NCBI GenBank assembly: GCA_944346885.1 | Contig: CALVMR010000001.1 | Coordinates: 1-64,000 of the forward strand | DNA from: an uncultured Clostridia bacterium | GTDB taxonomy: Bacteria > Bacillota > Clostridia > Christensenellales > Borkfalkiaceae | DNA length: 64,000 nucleotides | Direction: 5' to 3' | In this document: positions 15,412 through 23,117 of the stretch, piece by piece | Position numbering within the stretch: the first letter of the stretch is position 1 | How the letters are laid out: the number at the start of each line of letters is the position of its first letter | Position numbers and translations under genes: made by a program | The notes under the pieces: generated by a model | Told to the model about the DNA's origin: nothing | Seen by the model: the letters and a program-made list of their open reading frames with translations, nothing else | Databases searched by the model: none

Positions 15412-16397
15412 CGTCGGCTTGTTGTGCTTGTTGTGTTTGTGTGCGTGGGTGCTGCTTGCGAAGGCGTATTGCCGCGTAGGGGGCGTTTTTCGGGCGTTTG
15501 TGCGGTGTAACGCGCCGCTTGCTTGCGGGGGGCATTGCCCACGTATCCCGCACGGGGGGTTATGTGTGCTGTTTGTCTTGTTGTTCTTGTTTGGCTGCAT
15601 TGCCCCGCCGGCGGCTTTGCGTTGCCGCTCGCTTTCTGTCTATGCGGGGAAAGAAACGGGTTGCGCGGGCTATGACGCGGTGCCTTGCGCTGCATTCGGC
15701 GGGGAAAATCGGCGTACGGGGCGGCGGTACGGTGAGGCGTGTGTGCGGCAGGAGTGTTTTGCGCGGCGTTCGGCGGTAGTTGTGTGCAGCGATTGTACGG
15801 CGCGGCATGCGTAGCTATTGGTACAGGTTTGGCGGCTTGCGGCGGGTGGCTGTGTACAGCGATCGTACGGTGTGGTGTGCGTGCTTGTATGCATGGGTTT
15901 GGCGACGGGGCGGTGTGTATCTTTTTCGCTGTCTTTAATTTTTTTGCGGGACGGAAGTACGGCGGATATGGGATCGAGAGAGGAGAATCGGGAGCGGAGG
16001 ATCAAAGCGCAGAAGGGTGCGGTTGTGTGCTCGTCGGTAAAGCCCGTATAAAGGCAAAAAAAGCAAAATGAAAGCCGCCCGTGCGATCGGCGCGGGCGGC
16101 TTCCATTCTGACATAACAGAGGATCTTTCGGTGGTGCGAACACCGAAAGACGGGTGAACATTTTGTTGCATGCGGCGGTGCGTTTTTTGTCTGCAACAGG
16201 CGCTTTTAGGGGCGCGTGGCAGTGCTCTTTGCCCTCTTGCCGCTTGCACTTGTATTATAGCGCGCGGCAAAATGTTTGTAAATACCTTCGTTCAAGTTTT
16301 TTCTATCTGTTTTGCAATGGGGCGGTAGAGCGGTAGAATCGGCACTCTACCGTGTGTAGAATGGCGGTAGAATCTGCAATTTTTTTGCAAAAACGGT
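15412..16397. other. Large non-coding region, G/T-skewed, with repeats
   Basis: Nearly 1 kb without a supportable gene. The plus strand is markedly rich in G and T. Open frames on both strands (for example 15419-15814 plus, 15670-16161 minus) are low-complexity and lack ribosome binding sites. It contains a diverged 70-bp tandem repeat, a 10-bp-stem hairpin at 16124-16150 and several copies of GCGGTAGA near 16320-16370. Confidence 0.55.
15781..15904 (+). repeat. Diverged 70-bp tandem repeat
   Basis: TGTGTGCAGCGATTGTACGG at 15781 recurs as TGTGTACAGCGATCGTACGG at 15851. Similarity continues for about 54 bp to GGTTTGGCG. Confidence 0.75.
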
Positions 16398-16425
16398 TGC
16401 TTTGCAGGCAAAAATTTTGTATAAT
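16398..16425 (+). promoter_or_regulatory. Promoter of the XRE-membrane gene
   Basis: TTGCTT (16398-16403), a 16-nt spacer and TATAAT (16420-16425). It gives a long 5' leader of about 310 nt. Confidence 0.6.
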
Positions 16426-16592
16426 AGAAAAAAATACAGCCGATTTGCAAAAAGCGAAACAAAAGCGGTTTTGCCCGCGCCGTGGCGGAAGCGCCTTTTA
16501 TCCGTGCGGGGAAATGTTTTTTTATCGCGGCGTGCCGAACGCCGCAAAAGCGCGGAAAAAGGCGGGCGGCGATCTGCCGTGCCGTGCGGCAC

Positions 16593-16709
16593 GCTCTTCG
16601 GGGAAGAGCCGCGCCGTATAGGCAATATCCCTTTTCGGGAAAGGGCGCGCCGAAAGTGGGTATTTTCTTCGGAAATAATGTGCCGCGAAGGGCGGCATTC
16701 CCTTCGGGG
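16593..16709 (+). other. Hairpin-rich 5' leader of the XRE gene
   Basis: Four small hairpins centred on TTCGG-type loops follow one another: 16593-16609, 16629-16645, 16661-16677 and 16699-16710. They could be a regulatory leader or repeat debris. There is no match to a riboswitch I know. Confidence 0.4.
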
Positions 16710-16743
16710 AGAAGCCGCACCGCAGCAGCGGAAAGGAGGCAAT

Positions 16744-17334
16744 ATGAACGATCTGAAAAGCATTGTGGCGCTCAATTTGGTCAATTGCCGCAAATCTTCG
16801 GATATGACGCAGTTGCAAGTTGCCGAAAAGCTGAATTATTCGGATAAAGCCGTATCCAAATGGGAGCGCGGGGAAAGTTTGCCGGATATTTCCGTGCTTG
16901 TTGCGCTGGCAAAGCTGTATGACGTCACGCTGGATTATCTCGTTACCGAGCATCCGCCCGCGCGTTCGCGCTTTGGCGGGGCGGGCGGCAGGCTGCGCAA
17001 GATCGTGTTTCTCATTGCCGCTTGCCTGATAGTGTTTTTCTTAGCCACCGTATGTTTCAGTTTGCTCTTTATGTTCGGGGTAGAGGGGCGCATTTGGATG
17101 GCGTTTGTGTATGCCGTGCCCGTCTGCGGCGTCGTGGCGGTGGTGTTCAGCTGCATTTGGGGAAACAAATGGGACCGCACCATCTCCGTTTCCGTTTTGA
17201 TCTGGTCGCTGGCGCTGGCGTTGTTTTTGTCTTTGGATTATGTTCCAGAGATCTGGGTCGTGTTCGTGGTCGCGTTCCCGTTGCAGATCTTAACGGTACT
17301 TTGGTTCTTCTTTTTGGAAAAGCGAATGGGCTAA
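16744..17334 (+). CDS. XRE-family HTH protein with C-terminal membrane domain
   Basis: 196 residues from MNDLKSIV; AAAGGAGG precedes the ATG. The N-terminal Cro/CI-type HTH is at about 8-62 (MTQLQVAEKLNYSDKAVSKWE, LPDISVLVALAKLYDVTLDYL), then four hydrophobic helices at about 85-108, 113-135, 143-160 and 165-190. Membrane-anchored XRE proteins of this layout are frequent in Clostridia and are thought to sense envelope state or a membrane partner. No cognate partner lies beside it. It stands alone between its promoter and a terminator. Confidence 0.85.
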   Translation: MNDLKSIVALNLVNCRKSSDMTQLQVAEKLNYSDKAVSKWERGESLPDISVLVALAKLYDVTLDYLVTEHPPARSRFGGAGGRLRKIVFLIAACLIVFFLATVCFSLLFMFGVEGRIWMAFVYAVPVCGVVAVVFSCIWGNKWDRTISVSVLIWSLALALFLSLDYVPEIWVVFVVAFPLQILTVLWFFFLEKRMG

Positions 17335-17359
17335 GCGTTTTTCCTTTTTTGCCGATATT

Positions 17360-17392
17360 GCCGCGCGGAATATTTCCGCGCGGCGTTTTGTT
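17360..17392 (+). terminator. Rho-independent terminator after the XRE gene
   Basis: A perfect 11-bp stem GCCGCGCGGAA / TTCCGCGCGGC with loop TAT, then GTTTTGTTT. Confidence 0.85.
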
Positions 17393-17490
17393 TGGGGCGG
17401 AACGGGTGCGGCGGCGCAGAGGAAAAGGTGCGGCGGCGCAGAGGAAAAAGGTGCGGCGTTTTGTTTGGGACGGTATGGGCGCGGCGGTAC
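17380..17490 (+). repeat. Nested tandem repeats (22 bp and about 73 bp)
   Basis: GGTGCGGCGGCGCAGAGGAAAA is repeated at 17405 and 17427 with a partial third copy. The flanking GCGGCGTTTTGTTTGGG also occurs on both sides, giving a larger unit of about 73 bp that includes the terminator T tract. Confidence 0.8.
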
Positions 17491-17609
17491 CTGCTCTGCG
17501 GGCGGCGGGCTCCGCCGCTTTTGCCCGCCTCCGCTCGTCTTTTTCGTTTGATTTTTCCGTTTGCCCCGCGTGCGCTTGCCGAAATCGTCAAATAATTTTT
17601 ACGAAAGAT

Positions 17610-17638
17610 TTGCTAAACGCGCGCGCATGTGGTATAAT
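17610..17638 (+). promoter_or_regulatory. Promoter of alr
   Basis: TTGCTA (17610-17615), a 17-nt spacer and TATAAT (17633-17638). Confidence 0.7.
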
Positions 17639-17682
17639 ACTATCTACCGCACGCGCATGCGCGCTCGGCGCGGGCTTTTCAT

Positions 17683-17750
17683 GCCGCGCCTCGTTCGGGC
17701 ACGCCGCGCCTCATTCGGGCTTGCCGCGTCTCTTTCGGGCGCGCCGCGTC
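17683..17750 (+). repeat. 20-bp tandem repeat in the alr leader
   Basis: Three and a half imperfect copies of GCCGCGCCTCNTTCGGGCNN start at 17683, 17703, 17723 and 17743. They lie in the transcribed leader between promoter and ribosome binding site. Confidence 0.85.
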
Positions 17751-17791
17751 ATATACTGTGTAGCGTAACGTGTTTTAAGGGGGTTTTCGGC

Positions 17792-18799
17792 ATGCAGCGG
17801 GCGCGCGCGGTCATATCGCTGGCAAACATTCGCAAAAACGCACTCTTTTTTAAAGAGCGCGCGGGTACGGCGCTGTGCGCCGTCGTCAAGGCAGACGGGT
17901 ACGGGCACGGTGCGGCGCAGGTCGCTTCGGCGCTGTGCGGCACGGCAAACTTTTTTGCCGTATCCTTGGTGGGAGAAGGGGAGCAGCTTCGCCTTTCGGG
18001 CGTGCGGGAGGATATCCTCGTTTTCACGCCGCCGCTGTGCGAAGAAGAGGTGCTCCGCGGGCTGTACCACGGGCTGGTGTTCACGGTGGGAGACTGTGCC
18101 GACTACGCCCTGCTGCTGCGCGTGTGCAAAAAGTATGGTTTGCGGGCGCGCTTCCATTTTAAGGTCAACACGGGCATGAACCGTTACGGGGCGGACGCGC
18201 GGGAATTGGCGCGGCTGCTTAGCCGGCAGGACGCCTCGGTGCGGGCGGAGGGGATCTATTCGCATTTTTACCGCCCCGAAGCCGCCGCCGTGCGCAGGGC
18301 GCAGTTTTCGCGTTTTTTGCGGGCTTGCGCCGCGGCGGAAGCGCGGTGCGGCGCGCTCATGCGGCACATCGCCGCCACGGGCGGGGCGCTTGCCGATGAC
18401 GGCTGTGCGCTCGACGCCGTGCGCATCGGCATCGGGCTGTACGGGTATGTGCCGGAGGGGTTTTCGCTGCCGCGCGGCACGCTCGCGCCCGCCATGCGCG
18501 TAGACGCCGCCGTTTCGGCGGCGCGGCGATACCGTTTCGGCGGGGCGGGATACGGGGCAAACGTGCCGCACGCCCGCCGCCTGTATACGGTGCGCTGCGG
18601 CTACGCCGACGGGCTGCCCCGCGCAGCCTCTCCCTTTCCGCGCTGCATGGATGCCGCCGTTTGCGAAGGGGCGGCGCGCAAATACGGCAGGGTCCCCGTG
18701 TTAACGGATGCGGACGCCTTGGCAAAGGAGCGCGGTACCATCGCGTACGAGGTGCTGGTCAATGCGGGGCGGCGCGCCGAACGGGTGTACGAACGGTGA
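17792..18799 (+). CDS. alr: Alanine racemase, short form
   Basis: 335 residues, against 370-390 usually. PLP-dependent conversion of L- to D-alanine for peptidoglycan. The PLP lysine is in VVKADGYGHG (about 34), the radical-free TIM barrel motifs FKVNTGMNRYG and GIGLYG follow, and the second catalytic Tyr is in GAGYG. CGYADGLPR and RCMD of the C-terminal domain are present, but the segment after CMD is about 30 residues shorter than usual before the terminal YEVLVNAGRRAERVYER. AAGGGGG lies 9 nt before ATG 17792. It leads a run of tightly packed genes. Activity is likely but the trimmed C-domain is worth noting. Confidence 0.85.
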   Translation: MQRARAVISLANIRKNALFFKERAGTALCAVVKADGYGHGAAQVASALCGTANFFAVSLVGEGEQLRLSGVREDILVFTPPLCEEEVLRGLYHGLVFTVGDCADYALLLRVCKKYGLRARFHFKVNTGMNRYGADARELARLLSRQDASVRAEGIYSHFYRPEAAAVRRAQFSRFLRACAAAEARCGALMRHIAATGGALADDGCALDAVRIGIGLYGYVPEGFSLPRGTLAPAMRVDAAVSAARRYRFGGAGYGANVPHARRLYTVRCGYADGLPRAASPFPRCMDAAVCEGAARKYGRVPVLTDADALAKERGTIAYEVLVNAGRRAERVYER

Positions 18800-18804
18800 T
18801 CGGT

Positions 18805-19371
18805 ATGGAAGAAAAAACGCTGCTGCGCGGCAGGATGAAGGCCGCGCGCGGGGAGTTTTCTCAAAGCGGCGCGGCTGCCGCGGCGGATGCCGCGATCGCC
18901 GCAAATCTGTTTTCCTTGCCGCAGGTAGCGGCGGGGAAGAGCTTTTTTGTGTACCGCTCTTTCGGTTCGGAGGCGGATACGCGCCGCATTGCCGAGCGCC
19001 TCATGCAAGAGGGGAAGATCTTGTGCTATCCTCGCGTTTGCGGCGCGGCGATGGTGCCGGTGCAATATACGGGGCAGCCCTTTTTGCGCGGCGCTTTCGG
19101 CGTCGAAGAGCCGTGCGGCGAGCCCTATACGGGCGTCATCGACGTGTGCGTCGTGCCGCTTTTGGCGGCGGACAGGCACTTTTGCCGCCTCGGCTACGGG
19201 GGCGGCTTCTACGACCGTTACTTTGCGGGCGGCGGAAAAGGCGCCTTCAAAGCGGGGGTCTGCTACGATTTTCAGTTGATAAAAACCGTTCCCGTTAAGG
19301 AGCACGACGTGCGGCTGGATGCCGTCGTTACCGAACGGCGCGTGCTGCTGCGGGACAGGGCGGAGGATTAA
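18805..19371 (+). CDS. 5-formyltetrahydrofolate cyclo-ligase
   Basis: 188 residues. ATP-dependent conversion of 5-formyl-THF to 5,10-methenyl-THF in folate metabolism. Visible motifs are the N-terminal LLRGRMKAARG, the substrate/ATP region VYRSFGSEADT, VVPLLAADRHFCRLGYGGGFYDRYF (the family signature) and a basic end. The start is ATG 18805. A GTG at 18796 overlapping the alr stop is an alternative that adds three residues. Together with the next three genes it forms a compact operon. Confidence 0.9.
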   Translation: MEEKTLLRGRMKAARGEFSQSGAAAAADAAIAANLFSLPQVAAGKSFFVYRSFGSEADTRRIAERLMQEGKILCYPRVCGAAMVPVQYTGQPFLRGAFGVEEPCGEPYTGVIDVCVVPLLAADRHFCRLGYGGGFYDRYFAGGGKGAFKAGVCYDFQLIKTVPVKEHDVRLDAVVTERRVLLRDRAED

Positions 19372-20031
19372 ATGAAACAAAAACTTTCCCGCATCGGGTG
19401 GGAGATCGTCGAATACCTGCGCAGAATGGCGACGCCGTTCATCCTCAATTTGATGTTCGGCATCACGATGTTCGCCGTGCTGGCGATCGGCGTGGAGGCG
19501 TTGGAAATCATACTCATTGCCTTGTTGTACGTGGGCTGCTGCTTTGCGGGGTTCGTCTATTTCCGCGCGGCGGGCGAGGCGGCGTACAAGATGAAAGAGC
19601 AGGGAGATCTGCGCCGTGCCGGCAAAGCGGTCAGCGAAAGCGGCAAGGCGGGCGGCAAATACCGCCCCTGCAAGGAGTACAGGCCGTACAAGGGGACGGC
19701 GATCGGGCTGTGCACCTGCCTCATCCCCGTCATTCTCATTTTTGTGGGCGCGCTGGCGGATAACCGCCCCGCGCTGGTGGCGATGGTCTTTGTGTGCGGC
19801 TGGGCGTACGATCCCGTGTATCTGATCGACCGCCTCGTTACGGGTGCGGAAGAGTTTTCCACGGGCATTTTGTGGTACGGGCTCATCCTCGTTGCGCTGT
19901 ACCTCGCCGTCTGCATCGTCGCGTACGAATTGGGCGCGAACAAGGAGCGCCGCCGCCAAACGCAGCTGGAAGAGCGTTCGGCGCGCATCGAAGAGCAAAA
20001 ACGGGTGCGCGGCGACAAGAACGGACGATGA
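19372..20031 (+). CDS. Multi-pass membrane protein of unknown function
   Basis: 219 residues starting directly after the preceding stop. Hydrophobic helices at about 22-42, 44-66, 108-128, 132-152 and 164-186 predict four to five TM segments. A basic loop (about 70-106) is rich in Lys/Arg/Gly, and the C-terminal 30 residues are highly charged (KERRRQTQLEERSARIEEQKR), probably a short coiled coil. I recognise no family. The stop overlaps rsmD (ATGA), so expression is coupled, but that does not show a functional link. Confidence 0.7.
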   Translation: MKQKLSRIGWEIVEYLRRMATPFILNLMFGITMFAVLAIGVEALEIILIALLYVGCCFAGFVYFRAAGEAAYKMKEQGDLRRAGKAVSESGKAGGKYRPCKEYRPYKGTAIGLCTCLIPVILIFVGALADNRPALVAMVFVCGWAYDPVYLIDRLVTGAEEFSTGILWYGLILVALYLAVCIVAYELGANKERRRQTQLEERSARIEEQKRVRGDKNGR

Positions 20032-20558
20032 GGATCATCGGCGGAAAGTTTCGCGGCAGGGCGCTTGCCGCGTTCAAGGGGCGGGAGATCCGCCCCACGT
20101 CGGACAGGGCGCGCGAGGCGCTGTTCAACATCCTCGCCCCCGAAATTGCCGGCGCAAACGTGCTGGATCTGTTCTGCGGCAGCGGCGGGATCGGGCTGGA
20201 AGCGCTTTCGCGCGGGGCGGACCTCGTTGTGTTCAACGACGTATCCGAGGAGAGCCTTGCCGTGCTGCGCAAAAATCTGGCGCTGCTTCGCGCGGAAGCG
20301 CAGGTGCACCGGCAGGATTTCCGCGTGCTGCTCTCTTCGCTGCGCATCACCTTCGATATCATCTACATCGATCCGCCCTACAAAAGCGGCTATGGCGCGG
20401 AGGCGCTCCGCCTGATCGCCGAGCGCGGGCTGCTCAACGCGGGGGGCGTTGCCGTTTTGGAGAGCGACGCGCCCTTTGCCGGAGAGGCGGAAGGGCTTGT
20501 TAAGTACGACGAGCGGCGGTACGGCATCGCGTACCTGACATTTTTTGAAAACCGTTAA
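20028..20558 (+). CDS. rsmD: 16S rRNA (guanine(966)-N(2))-methyltransferase
   Basis: 176 residues. SAM-dependent methylation of G966 in 16S rRNA. The start MRIIGGKFRGR and RPTSDRAREALFNIL are diagnostic. The SAM loop is LDLFCGSGGIGLEALSRGA (about 45-63) and the catalytic DPPY motif is at about 121. It sits next to coaD, the usual Firmicutes arrangement. Confidence 0.94.
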   Translation: MRIIGGKFRGRALAAFKGREIRPTSDRAREALFNILAPEIAGANVLDLFCGSGGIGLEALSRGADLVVFNDVSEESLAVLRKNLALLRAEAQVHRQDFRVLLSSLRITFDIIYIDPPYKSGYGAEALRLIAERGLLNAGGVAVLESDAPFAGEAEGLVKYDERRYGIAYLTFFENR

Positions 20559-20641
20559 ACGGGGCTGTTTTTCCGCCGAAAAGGGCGGGGGTGCCTTTAA
20601 AGCAGGCGCGGCGGGCGTTTTGCCGCGCAGAGGAGCCGAGG

Positions 20642-21136
20642 ATGAAAAAATGCGTTTTTGCGGGCACGTTCGACCCGCCCACGCTGGGGCATAAGGACAT
20701 CGTGCTCAAATGCCTCGAACTGTTTGACGAGGTGATCGTGGCGATCCTCATCAATCCGAACAAACGCCCGCTCTTTTCGGAGGAGGCGCGTCTTTCCATG
20801 CTCAAAAAGGTGTTTGCGCGGTACGACAACGTGCGCGTGCTCGCCTACGACGGGCTGACCGTCGATCTGTTAAAGCGGGAAGGGGCAAAATTTTACGTAC
20901 GCGGCATCCGCAACGGAACCGATTACGATTACGAAGCGCAGCTCAACTACATCAACACGGATATGTACAAAGACATGATCACCGTATTTTTGCCGACGCG
21001 GCAGGAGTTTTTGCACATCAGTTCCTCGCTCGTAAAAGATGCGCTGCGCTTCAATAAAAACGTGGATATGTACATTCCCGAAGAGATCAGGGGGGATCTG
21101 AAAAAATACTTGCAAGAGGCGAAAAACAATGTTTAA
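20642..21136 (+). CDS. coaD: Phosphopantetheine adenylyltransferase
   Basis: 164 residues. Transfers AMP from ATP to 4'-phosphopantetheine, the fourth step of CoA synthesis. Nucleotidyltransferase motifs are TFDPPTLGH (8-16, the T/HxGH site), YVRGIRNGTDYDYE and ISSSLVKD. GAGGAGCCGAGG precedes ATG 20642. The last 8 bp overlap the DAHP synthase gene. CoaX at 33164 supplies an earlier step of the same pathway. Confidence 0.95.
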   Translation: MKKCVFAGTFDPPTLGHKDIVLKCLELFDEVIVAILINPNKRPLFSEEARLSMLKKVFARYDNVRVLAYDGLTVDLLKREGAKFYVRGIRNGTDYDYEAQLNYINTDMYKDMITVFLPTRQEFLHISSSLVKDALRFNKNVDMYIPEEIRGDLKKYLQEAKNNV

Positions 21137-22154
21137 AAGAGAAGAACTGATCCCCTCCGCCGAGGAGATATTGGAGCGCCTGCCCCTCCCTGCGCCGCTT
21201 AAAGCGGTCAAGGCGGAGCGAGACAGGCTTGCGGCGGAAGTCATCCGCGGAGAAACGGACAAGCTGCTGCTCATCGTGGGGCCGTGCTCTGCGCACGAGA
21301 GCAAGCCCGTGCTCGATTACGTGGAGCGGTTGGGCAAGCTCAACGAAAGGGTCAAAGAGAAGATCGTGCTCGTGCCGCGCATCTATACGAACAAGCCGCG
21401 CACCAAGGGCGTGGGGTATAAGGGAATGTTCACCCAGCCCGACCCGCGCTGCCGCGAAGATATTTTAAAGGGGATCTTGACCATTCGGCAGCTGCACATC
21501 GACGCGATCGGCGCCAGCGGACTCTCCGCCGCCGACGAGATGCTCTACCCCGAAAACTATGCCTACGTCGAAGACCTGCTCACGTACATCGCCATCGGGG
21601 CGCGGTCCAGCGAAAACCAGATGCACCGTTTGGTCGCCAGCGGCATCGAGCTGCCCGTCGGCATCAAAAATCCGATGAGCGGCTCCATTCCCGTGCTGCT
21701 CAATTCCATTTATGCGGCGCAGAGCGGCGGGCAGGTGTTCAAGTACCAGAACTGGCAGGTGCGCACCACGGGCAACGAGTTGGCGCACGCCGTGCTGCGC
21801 GGCGCGGTAGACGGGTACGGGAATGACATTCCCAATTTCCACTACGAAACGGTGATGAAGGTCATCGAAGGGTATTCCAAAACGGGGCTCAAACACCCCG
21901 CGATCGTCATCGACGCAAACCACAGCAATTCCGGAAAGCAGTTCAAACAGCAGATCCGCATCGTGGAGGAGGTGCTCGGCAACCGCCTGTACGACAAGGA
22001 TTTCAAACAATACGTAAAAGGCTTCATGATCGAGAGTTTCATCGAGGAGGGGAACCAAAAGGAGGACGTCGTGTACGGCAAGTCCATCACCGATCCCTGC
22101 CTCGGTTGGGCGGATACCGAGCGGCTGGTGCTCGATATCGCGGAGAAGGTGTAG
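21129..22154 (+). CDS. aroF: 3-deoxy-7-phosphoheptulonate synthase (DAHP synthase), AroFGH type
   Basis: 341 residues. Condenses PEP and erythrose 4-phosphate, the entry step of aromatic amino acid synthesis. Family motifs are GPCSAHE, PRIYTNKPRTKGVGYKG, DEMLYPENYAY, ARSSENQMHR, GIKNPMSGS, DANHSNSGK and the C-terminal ESFIEEGNQ. These are those of the E. coli type I-alpha enzymes rather than the AroA/chorismate mutase fusions of Bacillus. Followed after 2 bp by prephenate dehydratase, which fits a phenylalanine branch. Confidence 0.94.
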   Translation: MFKREELIPSAEEILERLPLPAPLKAVKAERDRLAAEVIRGETDKLLLIVGPCSAHESKPVLDYVERLGKLNERVKEKIVLVPRIYTNKPRTKGVGYKGMFTQPDPRCREDILKGILTIRQLHIDAIGASGLSAADEMLYPENYAYVEDLLTYIAIGARSSENQMHRLVASGIELPVGIKNPMSGSIPVLLNSIYAAQSGGQVFKYQNWQVRTTGNELAHAVLRGAVDGYGNDIPNFHYETVMKVIEGYSKTGLKHPAIVIDANHSNSGKQFKQQIRIVEEVLGNRLYDKDFKQYVKGFMIESFIEEGNQKEDVVYGKSITDPCLGWADTERLVLDIAEKV

Positions 22155-22156
22155 GT

Positions 22157-22972
22157 ATGGCGGTACAAGAGCGAGAGCGCGTTTCCTATCTCGGCCCGTG
22201 CGGCAGTTATTCTTCGCTGGCGGCAAAGGCGCTGTGCCCGCAGGCGGAAGGGGTGCCCTGCAAGAGCTTTTTTGCCGCGGTGCGGCAGCTGAAAGAGGGG
22301 GCGGTTTCCGCGGCGGTGCTGCCCGTCGAAAATACGCTGCAAGGGGCGGTCACGCAAAATTTGGACCTGCTGTACGCGGAAAGAGACCTGTTTGCCGTAC
22401 GCGAGTACGTGCTCCCCATCGAACACCGCTTGATCGCGCGGGAGGGGACGCCGCTTTGTGCGGTGCGCCGCGTGTTTTCACACAAACAGGCGATCCTGCA
22501 ATGCGGTAAATTTTTGGCGGAAACGCTGCCACAGGCGGAGATCGTGTATACCGATTCTACGGCGGAGAGCCTTTCGTACATCGAACGGGAGGGGGACGCC
22601 GGCATCGTCGGTTCGCATATCCGCGCGGAAGGGCTGGCGTTCCTTACGGGCAACATTGCCGACGAGGAGAAAAATTTTACGCATTTTTTGCTGGTCCGGC
22701 GCGGGGAGGAGGCGCTGCCTCCGCACAGCGGGCGCATTTATTTTGCGGCGACCTGCCCGCATGAGCCGGGCGCGCTCGTGCGGCTGTTGCAGATCTTATC
22801 CGCTTTCGATCTGAACATGACCAAAATCGAATCCCGCCCCATCAAAAACAGCCCCGGCGAGTATTGCTTTTTTATCGAATTTCAAGGCGATATTGCCGAG
22901 GCGGACGTGCGGGCGGTCGTGCACCGATTGGCGCAGTACGCCAAAAATTTTAAACTGCTCGGCTGCTATTGA
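22157..22972 (+). CDS. pheA: Prephenate dehydratase
   Basis: 271 residues. Converts prephenate to phenylpyruvate for phenylalanine. The PDT domain (about 8-185) has LGPCGSYSS at the start and IVGSHIRAEGL. The conserved T-R-F motif reads NFTHF, so the catalytic Thr is kept but the Arg is His. The ACT regulatory domain (about 195-271) has ESRPIKNSPGEYCFF, the phenylalanine-binding ESRP site. The start ATG 22157 has GGAGAAGG upstream. There is no chorismate mutase domain. Confidence 0.92.
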   Translation: MAVQERERVSYLGPCGSYSSLAAKALCPQAEGVPCKSFFAAVRQLKEGAVSAAVLPVENTLQGAVTQNLDLLYAERDLFAVREYVLPIEHRLIAREGTPLCAVRRVFSHKQAILQCGKFLAETLPQAEIVYTDSTAESLSYIEREGDAGIVGSHIRAEGLAFLTGNIADEEKNFTHFLLVRRGEEALPPHSGRIYFAATCPHEPGALVRLLQILSAFDLNMTKIESRPIKNSPGEYCFFIEFQGDIAEADVRAVVHRLAQYAKNFKLLGCY

Positions 22973-22997
22973 GCCGCCCTGCCTTTGTTGGCGGCGC

Positions 22998-23117
22998 GCG
23001 GGGCGCGCGGGAAGAGATGATTTCCCGCCCTTTTTGGCGGGCTGCGCGGGGCGGTTTACGGGAAGCGGCGGTTTCCCGCCCTTTCGGCGGAACGCGGGGG
23101 GGCGGTTTACGGGAAGA
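22998..23117. repeat. Imperfect tandem repeat with convergent hairpins
   Basis: Two units of about 50 bp share GGCGGTTTACGGGAAG and a CCCGCC-loop-GGCGGG hairpin. They lie between the convergent pheA and ylbJ genes and probably serve as terminators for both. Confidence 0.55.

Noticed and set aside
15419-15814. 131-codon plus-strand frame after the ABC exporter terminator
   Set aside because: Low-complexity, no ribosome binding site, no family, overlapping open frames on the other strand.
16122-16150. Hairpin at 16124-16150 as a terminator
   Set aside because: Perfect 10-bp stem but no T tract on either strand, and no gene ending beside it.
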